Position numbers and translations under genes: made by a program. A stretch of DNA of 7,684 bases. Origin: CAYYNP01 sp964472545 (lineage in GTDB: Bacteria > Planctomycetota > Planctomycetia > Pirellulales > Thermoguttaceae). Location of the stretch: the NCBI GenBank assembly GCA_964472545.1, contig CAYYNP010000399.1:1-7684 (forward strand), in the 5' to 3' direction. This document shows, in pieces, positions 1 through 5,325 of this stretch (position 1 is its first letter; each line of letters starts with the position of its first letter). A model generated the notes under the pieces. The model saw nothing but the letters and a program-made list of their open reading frames with translations. It searched no databases and was not told the origin of the DNA.

Positions 1-87
1 CTACAGGCGGGTCGACGGGCGGGTCTACAGGCACAGTCGGATCGACGGGCGGGTCTACAGGCACGGCCGGATCGGGCGCGACCGGGT
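1..87 (-). repeat. Short imperfect tandem repeats encoding VDPP units
   Basis: Three consecutive segments (1-24, 25-54, 55-87), read on the plus strand, each begin with CTACAGGC and share CGGATCG or CGGGCGGGT blocks of 24-33 bases. On the minus strand they encode alternating PVDPP, VDPTVP and APDPAVP units at the end of the visible LTxxQ-like protein. The array is cut by the window edge, so the copy number is unknown. Such arrays tend to vary in length between strains. Confidence 0.7.
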
Positions 88-694
88 CTACGGCGGCACG
101 GGGATCGCTTTGGGCCAGTTGGGTCCATGCGCTGCGCTGCACGTCGGTGAGCACGCGGGAAATCTCGTTTTGTGACTGATCGCGAATGGTCTTGGCCGCG
201 GCTTCGTCGGCGTCGGCGAGTTGGGCATCGCGGCGTTTGAGCAGATCGGCGATGGTCGCCTTTTGTTGATCTGTCAACCCGATCTGCACTGCCACTTTCG
301 GATCGGTCAGCGAGCTATACCCCGCCCGGCGAACGCGGATCGCTTCCAGCCGGGAGCGTTGCAGCGTGCTGAGCAAAACCAGCCCTTGCGACTCCGACGC
401 TTGACGGTACGGCCCCAGCCGCCGATCGCGCTCGTCGTCCGGCAGGTCCTTGATATCGAGGATCAACTCGATCAGTTCCTCGGAGCCCTCTCGATCGGCA
501 ATCACTTGCCGAATCTGTTGCTGCTGACTATCGCTCAGCTTCAACTCGTCGATCACGCCCTGCTCTTCGAGCAAAGCCAACATGCCGACGAATTCCTTCT
601 CGGCAGACATCGCAGGCAGCGACAAGACGGACAGAATTACAACCACGCCCAGGAAGGTCAACGGCCTTCGCGTGACGGAACCGACATATTTCAT
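1..694 (-). CDS. Spy/LTxxQ-like secreted helical protein with Pro-rich tail (C-terminus cut by window edge)
   Basis: A reading frame open from ATG 694 to the left edge gives 231 residues with no stop, so the C-terminus lies outside. A GGAG at 703-706 sits 8 bases upstream of the ATG. Residues 1-31 form a signal peptide: basic n-region (K2, R9, R10), hydrophobic 11-26, and an AMSA cleavage site before E32. The mature part is charged and helical, with three LTxxQ-like motifs: LKLSDSQ (51-57), GLTDQQ (139-144) and LTDVQ (182-186). This pattern is typical of periplasmic Spy/CpxP-like proteins and of many small planctomycete exported proteins. Spy is a periplasmic chaperone, but that role is not demonstrated for this protein. 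From about residue 202 it becomes a VDPP-type repeat with no predicted fold, perhaps a linker to a further domain or the cell envelope. The fold class is fairly sure; the function is unknown. Confidence 0.75.
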   Translation of the reverse strand, partial: MKYVGSVTRRPLTFLGVVVILSVLSLPAMSAEKEFVGMLALLEEQGVIDELKLSDSQQQQIRQVIADREGSEELIELILDIKDLPDDERDRRLGPYRQASESQGLVLLSTLQRSRLEAIRVRRAGYSSLTDPKVAVQIGLTDQQKATIADLLKRRDAQLADADEAAAKTIRDQSQNEISRVLTDVQRSAWTQLAQSDPRAAVDPVAPDPAVPVDPPVDPTVPVDPPVDPPV

Positions 695-1048
695 TGCAAC
701 CGCTCCAGAAAACTGCGACCTCTTCTCCTGCGGGAGTGCGCAATCGCACCGCCCGATTCTTAACCATACTACTTAACCGCAGTTAAGCCTGCCAGTTGGA
801 TTAAACCCCAAGTCTAGGGCCCGGTTACGTAGTTCCTGCGAAATGTCCGGCGTCGCCGGCACGGCCACTGCGGCGCCCCACACCACCGCAACAGGGGGTG
901 GCGAAAGGCAAATATCGAGGAGGCGGTCTCTGGCAGCCGCCTACCGTGGCCGAAATCGTCAGACTCTTTGGCCAGCGCCGTGAAAGGCCAGCATGGGGAG
1001 CACGCCGAATTCTGGCGAATTCCTCCACGGCGGCTGCTGAATGCCGGG
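695..1048. other. Intergenic region, no gene supported
   Basis: This gap separates the start of the LTxxQ-like gene from the end of the Gfo/Idh/MocA-like gene, both on the minus strand. It contains the TTAAG cluster at 759-787 and a weak inverted repeat AGGCGG/CCGCCT (921-926 and 936-941) with a 10-base loop. That hairpin lies about 110 bases beyond the stop of the Gfo/Idh/MocA-like gene and has no T-run, so it is at best a weak terminator. GAATTC occurs twice 10 bases apart near 1008-1023, with no evident meaning. Short open frames here (for example minus 825-1148) have composition typical of chance frames in GC-rich DNA. Confidence 0.6.
759..787. promoter_or_regulatory. Cluster of three TTAAG half-sites, possible operator
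   Basis: CTTAACC occurs at 759-765 and again at 772-778 (period 13). The second copy forms a perfect inverted repeat with GTTAAG at 782-787, giving CTTAAC-CGCA-GTTAAG. The cluster lies 65-93 bases upstream of the minus-strand ATG at 694, in an AT-richer patch within GC-rich DNA. Placement and symmetry fit a regulator binding site for the LTxxQ-like gene. No convincing -35/-10 pair was found with it, and no regulator is known. Confidence 0.3.
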
Positions 1049-2059
1049 CTAAATCACGATTCGCCGCCCTTGCGTGTGGCTTGATCGGGCCTGCTGGACG
1101 ACCTGCAGGGCCCGATAGGCGTCCTCCACACCGCAGGGGCTCGAACACACGCCGGTCGCCGTAAGATGAAACTGCGTCAGGAGTTGCTCGCCAACGGGGC
1201 GCTCACTTTCGAGCGATTCCTGATGACGTCCGGCCTCGTCGAACCAGATCAGCGTCGAGGGCAGATCGACGAACGCAATGCCTTGTTCACAGCGGATTTG
1301 CAGCGAGGCCAGCGGCCGATACGTGCTCGCCTCTTGCCATCCTTCCGGGATGTAGCTTCCACAGCTAATCTGGGCCATCGGCCCGGTGCCCGGGCGTGTT
1401 GCCTCGGAAAAGTCGAGGCTCATCATCTGATAGTCATCATCGCGGGCCGAGCTGCCGCTGTGGTGCATCAGCCCGGTCACCGAGGTTGGCTCGCGGCCTA
1501 CCACATAGCGGCACCAGTCGACCAGTTCGACCAACTCCCCCGCATTGATGGCCGTCGGTGCCCGGTGGTCTCGGCGGTTTGCTTCGCCGGGCGCGGGAGA
1601 TCGCTGGTGGCAGAATAGCAGCCGCGGGGGACCCAGCCGAGTGGCAACAAGCTCCTTCAAACGAAGGGTTGCCGGTGCCAGTCGGCGGGGGAATTCGGCC
1701 ATAAACGCGATCTGCGCCCGCTCGATGCGTTGTTTGACCCGCTCCGCTTCTTCGGCGTCGAGATCCAGTCCGGCGGCGCAATAGACCGCCTTGCCCGCGT
1801 CGCAGGCCGCCAGAATCGGCAAGGCCCGATACCACTGCGGTGCCAGGATCAGCACCGCGTCGATATCTTCGCGACGCGCTAGTCCTCGAAAACCGTCGAC
1901 GGCCACGGCCCCCAACTCGATGGCAGCCTGTTCCGCACGATGGCCGACTTGGTCGCCCACCGCCCGCACCTCGATCCGGTCGGCCAGGGCTCGCAAGGCC
2001 GGCCCGTGCCGCTGCCGCCATGCATCTCCCAGTCCGACCAGACCAACGCGGAGCTTCAT
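1049..2059 (-). CDS. Gfo/Idh/MocA-family protein lacking the EKP catalytic motif
   Basis: The 336-residue protein begins MKLRVGLVGLGDAW, a beta-strand and glycine turn typical of an NAD(P)-binding Rossmann fold starting at residue 1. Further family marks are DIDAVLILAP (65-74), the CDAGKAVYC strand (86-94) and a C-terminal alpha/beta half. Members usually oxidise or reduce sugars or inositols. Here the usual EKP after AGKxVxC is A95-A96-G97, so the catalytic lysine is absent. The usual Asp-x3-His region reads NAGELVELVDWCRYVVG (172-188), without the His. The nucleotide turn is GLGDAWRQRH rather than GxGxxG. I infer a cofactor-binding or regulatory protein, or an altered enzyme. The start at 2059 is chosen because the fold begins there and a candidate promoter overlaps the in-frame ATG at 2113. 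No strong Shine-Dalgarno was seen. Family is fairly sure; activity is not. Confidence 0.85.
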   Translation of the reverse strand: MKLRVGLVGLGDAWRQRHGPALRALADRIEVRAVGDQVGHRAEQAAIELGAVAVDGFRGLARREDIDAVLILAPQWYRALPILAACDAGKAVYCAAGLDLDAEEAERVKQRIERAQIAFMAEFPRRLAPATLRLKELVATRLGPPRLLFCHQRSPAPGEANRRDHRAPTAINAGELVELVDWCRYVVGREPTSVTGLMHHSGSSARDDDYQMMSLDFSEATRPGTGPMAQISCGSYIPEGWQEASTYRPLASLQIRCEQGIAFVDLPSTLIWFDEAGRHQESLESERPVGEQLLTQFHLTATGVCSSPCGVEDAYRALQVVQQARSSHTQGRRIVI

Positions 2060-2114
2060 GGGGAGGTTTCCGTTGCAAGAGGTGTTTCGCTCGACGCACG
2101 ATGGGGGCCCCATG

Positions 2115-2144
2115 ACTATATCGGCCAACTGGCCGGCGAGACAA
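2115..2144 (-). promoter_or_regulatory. Candidate sigma70-type promoter with palindrome in the spacer
   Basis: On the minus strand, TTGTCT (2144-2139) and TATAGT (2120-2115) are separated by 18 bases, matching the -35 and -10 consensus at 4 of 6 and 5 of 6 positions. Transcription would begin near 2108, leaving a leader of about 50 bases before the ATG at 2059. The spacer holds CGGCCA-AC-TGGCCG (2122-2135), a 14-base inverted repeat where a repressor or spacer-binding activator could sit. A 9-base direct repeat CCGGCGAGA (2133-2141 and 2145-2153) overlaps the -35. This is consensus matching only. Confidence 0.35.
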
Positions 2145-2461
2145 CCGGCGAGAATTGGAAGTTATCCAAGCCACCCGTTCTACGGGATTCAACAGATCCC
2201 GGGGCGGGCCGCGTGCCGGGGGGCCAATTGGGCCGTGCAATCCGCAAGGACGCTCAAACCGTCGTAATTCGCGCCGCCGCCCTTGAACGTAGAGAATGCC
2301 CAATTACACTAGAAGATTCCCCCGTAGGCAGCAGGGGCCAACATGCGGCGCGTTGCAGCGGACGTGCCGAAAAGGACCTGCCGGCGAGCCCGCCCCACCA
2401 TATCCTCGCCCCCCTTTAACCCAACCGATTCCTCGCCCGTCTCCCACGTTTCTTGCACTAC

Positions 2462-2467
2462 CGGAGG
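2462..2467 (+). promoter_or_regulatory. Shine-Dalgarno that decides the GTG start at 2474
   Basis: CGGAGG ends 6 bases before GTG 2474, near-ideal spacing. The in-frame TTG at 2453 lies upstream of this site and has no Shine-Dalgarno of its own. The TTG would, however, add HYRRLF and give the signal peptide a basic n-region, so the choice is not closed. Confidence 0.6.
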
Positions 2468-2473
2468 TTGTTT

Positions 2474-2941
2474 GTGACCAGTCTCGCCCTTGCCGCCCTC
2501 TTGCAAACCACGCTCCTGACCGGACCGGCCGACACCTATGCGGACACGTACGCCGACGCCCATCGCGAGGCCCTTCGCGGGAAGCTGATGTTGGTGCTGG
2601 TGAGCACCGAGTGGTGTGCCCCGTGTCAGACGATGAAGAAGAGCGTTATCCCGGAGGTTCGCCGCCGCGGCGTATTGAAGCAGGTTGCGTTTGCGGTGGT
2701 CGATCCGGACCGTCAGCAGCGGCTGGCCCACCAGGTAACGAAAGGCAGCTCGACCATCCCCCAGTTGGTCATGTATCGCAAGACGCAGGATGGCTGGAAA
2801 CGCCGCGCGCTGGTCGGCGGACAAAGCGCCGCGCAGGTCGAGGAATTCATCAGCGAGGGGATTCCGGGCGATGAGGAGACGGACGACGGAGACGCGGGCG
2901 ACGGAGACGCGGGCGACGGAGACGCGGACGCCGAGCCGTAA
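2474..2941 (+). CDS. Exported thioredoxin-fold protein with acidic DGDAG tail
   Basis: The 155-residue protein (GTG start) opens with a hydrophobic stretch at residues 3-17 that looks like a signal sequence, then DTYADTYADAHREA. The thioredoxin signature is W47-C48-A49-P50-C51, preceded by the strand LMLVLVSTE (38-46). V71-D77 is the next strand and T94-I95-P96-Q97 carries the cis-proline, so the core is complete and redox-competent in sequence. The tail after about residue 132 is almost entirely Asp, Glu, Gly and Ala, with three DGDAG-type units. I infer a periplasmic thiol-disulfide protein; reductase, oxidase or isomerase cannot be told apart. From GTG the n-region has no basic residue; a TTG start at 2453 would supply RR. 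The nearest neighbour on the same strand starts 351 bases downstream, so it is probably a single-gene unit. Confidence 0.85.
   Translation: MTSLALAALLQTTLLTGPADTYADTYADAHREALRGKLMLVLVSTEWCAPCQTMKKSVIPEVRRRGVLKQVAFAVVDPDRQQRLAHQVTKGSSTIPQLVMYRKTQDGWKRRALVGGQSAAQVEEFISEGIPGDEETDDGDAGDGDAGDGDADAEP
2885..2929 (+). repeat. Three tandem 15-base units encoding DGDAG
   Basis: GACGGAGACGCGGGC occurs at 2885-2899 and 2900-2914, and with one change (GGC to GAC) at 2915-2929. The units are in frame, and identical codons are kept across copies, which points to recent duplication rather than selection on the protein alone. Confidence 0.9.
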
Positions 2942-2983
2942 CCGTCGCCCTCGACCATTGCCGCAACCATCGCATTCGACGCT

Positions 2984-3124
2984 AGCCGGGGGCGGAAGCT
3001 CCCGGAGGGTTTGCAGCGTCTAGATCCTCGCTCTATCAAATGCGCTCTATCGAAGCTGTCGCAGAAGATGGTCCGTTGCAGGTTGTAGAATCTGTGGACC
3101 GTCCGGGGGCTTCCGCCCCGGCTC
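2984..3124. repeat. Inverted pair of a 23-base GC palindrome (REPIN-like)
   Basis: The first copy (2984-3006) folds as CCGGGGGC-GGAA-GCTCCCGG, an 8-base stem with one G-T pair and a GNRA-type loop. The second (about 3102-3124) folds as CCGGGG-GCTTCCG-CCCCGG. Read on the opposite strand, the second copy matches the first except for one missing base and one substitution over 23 bases. Two palindromes in inverted orientation about 95 bases apart is the arrangement of REP doublets in other bacteria. From memory, CCGGGGGCGGAAGC-like palindromes are common between planctomycete genes; a genome count would confirm this. Confidence 0.6.
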
Positions 3125-3195
3125 GGTGGCGAGGCTCTTGCTATGCGTGCAATGGGAAGTCGCTCCGTTGGGATGCAACGCGGGCAGCGACCCGC

Positions 3196-3225
3196 TTGCA
3201 CGGCCTTTGTGGCCCGAAGTAGAAT
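3196..3225 (+). promoter_or_regulatory. Candidate promoter of the PhoD-like gene
   Basis: TAGAAT (3220-3225) matches the -10 consensus at 5 of 6. TTGCAC (3196-3201), 18 bases upstream, matches the -35 at only its first three positions. Transcription would start near 3232, with a leader of about 60 bases. Support rests mainly on the -10 and its location. Confidence 0.3.
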
Positions 3226-3292
3226 GCTCCTGCCCGGGCCAACGGACCGCGGCGATTTCCGACGTCACCCGCCCACGCAGGAGAAACTCGAC

Positions 3293-5152
3293 ATGGCGTT
3301 TCGCCCCACGCTGATTGCTGCTTTCGTTCTGGTCGTTTGCGTCTGCCTTCTTAGCCCGCCTGAGATACGTGCCCAAGACGAGCCGGCCGAAGGGCCGGCC
3401 CCGATCCGCATCGAGCGGAAGGGCGGAAAGGTGACGATTCCGGACGTGCCGCGCGATGAGGTGATCTGCTTCGCGCTCTACACCGTGCAAAGCGGGGTAC
3501 TGAAACTCAGTGCCCAACTCTACCCGCTCGAAGAAGGCGAATCGCGCGACGTCACGCTTCAGATTCAAGCCGGCGGCGACTGGAAAACCGCAGCCAAGGC
3601 CCGGGCCGACGAAGCCGGCTGGCTGGCAACGTTTCGCGTCGAAGACTGGGACCATTCGAAGGATTACCCCTATCGCGTCACCCATTCCGGCGGCGCCCGC
3701 TACGAAGGGCTGATCCGCAAAGACCCGACCGACAAGGACGAGATCGTGGTGGCCGGCTTCACCGGCAACTCGAATTCCGACCGCAGTATGCGGCCCGACA
3801 TCATCCGCAACATCAAGGCCCAAAACCCCGACCTGCTGTTCTTCTCCGGCGATCAGAGCTACGACCACCGCGCCCACACGGCGGCCTGGCTGCTGTTCGG
3901 CCGGCAGTTCGGCGAGATCATCAAGGATCGTCCCACGGTGGCCATCCCCGACGACCACGACGTCGGCCAGGGCAATCTCTGGGGCGAAGGCGGCAAGGTG
4001 TCGCGTCTTGGCGGCGGGGCCGACGGCGGCTATACCATGCTGGCCGACTACGTGAACATGGTTCAGCGGGCACAGACGGCCCACTTGCCCGATCCGTTTG
4101 ATCCTACACCGGTCAAGCAGGGCATCACGGTCTACTACACGTCGCTGAACATCGGTGGGGTCGATTTCGCGGTGATCGAAGACCGCAAGTTCAAGACCGG
4201 ACCGGCCGGGCTGATCCCCCGGCAAGGACCGCGGCCCGACCATATCAACGATCCGGCCTACGACCGCGCTTCGGTCGACGTGCCCGAGGCGCGGCTGCTG
4301 GGCAAACGCCAACTCCGCTTCCTGCACGAATGGGGCAAGCAGTGGCAAGGCGTCGAGATGAAGGCCGTCCTCTCGCAGACCATCTTCGGCGGCGGGGCCC
4401 ATATCCACGGCGGCCACAAGGGACGCCTGCTGGCCGACCTGGACAGCAACGGCTGGCCGCAGTCGGGCCGGGCCCGGGCGCTGAAGGAGATCCGCCGCTG
4501 CTTCGGCTTCCACATCGGCGGCGACCAGCACCTGTCGACCGTGATCCATCACGGCATCCACTCCTGGGAAGACTCGATCTACTCGTTCGGCGTGCCGTCG
4601 ATCGTCAACTATTACGGCCGCTGGTGGTGGCCGCTGGAAGAGCCGCAGAACCACGACCCGGATAGCCCGCTGCCATTCACCGGACGATTCTACGACGGCC
4701 TGGGCAACAAGCTAACAATGCATGCCTATGCCAACCCCACGACCGAGAACTACAACGCCGCCGGCTACGGGCTGGTGCGGTTTCGCAAGTCGACCCGCAA
4801 GATCACCATCGAATGCTGGCCGCGGCACGTCGACGTCACCAAGCCCGACGCCAAGCAGATGCCCGGCTGGCCGATCACCATCGACCAGGAGGACAACTAC
4901 AATCGGGCACCGCTGGCCTACTTGCCGACGCTGAAGATTACCGGCGAAGAGGAGCCCGTGGTGCAAGTGATCGACGAAGACCTGGGCGAGATCGTCTACA
5001 CGCTGCGCATCAACGGCGACACCTGGCGGCCGAAGGTCTTCAAGGAGGGCGTCTACACGGTCCGGGTCATCGCCGACGGCGCGGTCAAGATCTTCAAGGG
5101 CGTGGGGTCGGTCAAGGAGGACGACAAGCGGATGCTGACGGTGGAGTTTTGA
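3293..5152 (+). CDS. Secreted PhoD-like metallophosphoesterase
   Basis: The 619-residue protein starts at ATG 3293, 9 bases after AGGAG (3279-3283). Residues 1-27 are a signal peptide (R4, hydrophobic 6-20, IRA before Q28), which rules out the in-frame ATG at 3143. Residues 30-150 look like the beta-rich N-terminal domain common in PhoD-type proteins. The metallophosphatase core follows: AGFTGNSNSD (154-163), S185-G186-D187-Q188, P219-D220-D221-H222-D223, H370-I371-H372-G373 and G409-G410-D411-Q412-H413. These supply the Asp, Asn and His ligands of a binuclear metal site. A C-terminal beta-rich part runs from about 520 (PVVQVIDEDLGE onward) to the end. It probably hydrolyses phosphate mono- or diesters in the periplasm, with substrate unknown. 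Unlike classical PhoD, the Cys near the first ligand and the Tyr after Gly-Asp are absent. Many planctomycetes appear to carry close relatives. Confidence 0.85.
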   Translation: MAFRPTLIAAFVLVVCVCLLSPPEIRAQDEPAEGPAPIRIERKGGKVTIPDVPRDEVICFALYTVQSGVLKLSAQLYPLEEGESRDVTLQIQAGGDWKTAAKARADEAGWLATFRVEDWDHSKDYPYRVTHSGGARYEGLIRKDPTDKDEIVVAGFTGNSNSDRSMRPDIIRNIKAQNPDLLFFSGDQSYDHRAHTAAWLLFGRQFGEIIKDRPTVAIPDDHDVGQGNLWGEGGKVSRLGGGADGGYTMLADYVNMVQRAQTAHLPDPFDPTPVKQGITVYYTSLNIGGVDFAVIEDRKFKTGPAGLIPRQGPRPDHINDPAYDRASVDVPEARLLGKRQLRFLHEWGKQWQGVEMKAVLSQTIFGGGAHIHGGHKGRLLADLDSNGWPQSGRARALKEIRRCFGFHIGGDQHLSTVIHHGIHSWEDSIYSFGVPSIVNYYGRWWWPLEEPQNHDPDSPLPFTGRFYDGLGNKLTMHAYANPTTENYNAAGYGLVRFRKSTRKITIECWPRHVDVTKPDAKQMPGWPITIDQEDNYNRAPLAYLPTLKITGEEEPVVQVIDEDLGEIVYTLRINGDTWRPKVFKEGVYTVRVIADGAVKIFKGVGSVKEDDKRMLTVEF

Positions 5153-5154
5153 GG

Positions 5155-5208
5155 ATGAGGGGGTGACAAGGTGAGGGGGTGACAAGGTGAGGGGGTGACA
5201 AGGTGACA
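5155..5208 (+). repeat. Tandem 16-base repeats just after the PhoD-like gene
   Basis: GTGAGGGGGTGACAAG occurs at 5171-5186 and 5187-5202. A near copy beginning with A lies at 5155-5170, and a partial GTGACA at 5203-5208. The array starts 2 bases after the stop codon. A copy of its core lies in opposite orientation at 6218-6235. No coding use is apparent. Confidence 0.9.
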
Positions 5209-5251
5209 GACGTAGCCACGGCTCTCTTTACGTCACCGGTTGGCTATCACC
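5202..5251 (+). terminator. Weak interrupted hairpin, possible transcript end
   Basis: GGTGA (5202-5206) and TAGCCA (5213-5218) pair in order with TGGCTA (5241-5246) and TCACC (5247-5251). This gives an 11-base stem with a 6-base bulge on the left arm and a 22-base loop. No T-run follows. It sits 50-100 bases after the PhoD-like stop codon, where a transcript end is expected, but it could be chance. Confidence 0.2.
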
Positions 5252-5278
5252 TCTAGCGTTTGGCGTAATCCTCGGCGT

Positions 5279-5293
5279 GGCAGAACGTCTGCC
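5279..5293. promoter_or_regulatory. Short dyad upstream of the orphan gene
   Basis: GGCAGA-ACG-TCTGCC is a perfect 6-base inverted repeat with a 3-base centre, 33 bases before the ATG at 5326. It could be an operator or a leader hairpin. No -35/-10 pair was found near it. Confidence 0.25.
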
Positions 5294-5325
5294 GCTTGTC
5301 GGCTTGGAGGAGATTGGACGCTACC

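Larger units (their letters stand above)
2060..2473. other. Intergenic region between divergent genes
   Basis: The minus-strand Gfo/Idh/MocA-like gene and the plus-strand thioredoxin-like gene diverge from this gap, so it should carry promoters in both directions. The minus-strand candidate is at 2115-2144. On the plus strand the best pair seen is TTGAAC (2283-2288), a 16-base spacer and TACACT (2305-2310), each 4 of 6 to consensus, which would leave a leader of about 155 bases. CCAATTGG near 2224-2231 is an 8-base palindrome. The open frames in this gap continue into or overlap the flanking genes out of frame and are not supported. Confidence 0.5.
2942..3292. other. Intergenic region with paired palindromes and a promoter candidate
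   Basis: This gap holds the inverted palindrome pair (2984-3124), a 9-base direct repeat CGCTCTATC (3029-3037 and 3043-3051, period 14), an inverted repeat GATGGTCC/GGACCGTC (3067-3074 and 3096-3103, one G-T pair) and a promoter candidate at 3196-3225. GCGGG-CAGCGA-CCCGC (3179-3194) is a further small hairpin. The first palindrome lies 45 bases after the thioredoxin-like stop codon and may help end that transcript. No gene is supported here. Confidence 0.6.

Noticed and set aside
221..763. Plus-strand frame of 180 codons opposite the LTxxQ-like gene
   Set aside because: The minus strand has a Shine-Dalgarno, a signal peptide and three LTxxQ motifs; the plus frame has none of these.
825..1148. 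Minus-strand frame of 107 codons and plus-strand frame 898-1164
   Set aside because: Both are Arg/Ala/Pro/Gly-rich, lack a ribosome binding site and a recognisable fold, and overlap the end of the Gfo/Idh/MocA-like gene.
2060..2128. Longer starts for the Gfo/Idh/MocA-like gene (ATG 2113, TTG 2128)
   Set aside because: The Rossmann strand begins at MKLRVG, the extension has no fold, and a promoter candidate overlaps it.
3143..3292. A longer start for the PhoD-like gene
   Set aside because: The 50 extra residues are Arg-rich and would bury the signal peptide; ATG 3293 has its own AGGAG.
3047..4654. A 535-codon open frame on the minus strand
   Set aside because: It lies antisense to the PhoD-like gene, which has a signal peptide and all metallophosphatase motifs. 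The minus frame has no recognisable domain and is the expected shadow of codons ending in G or C.
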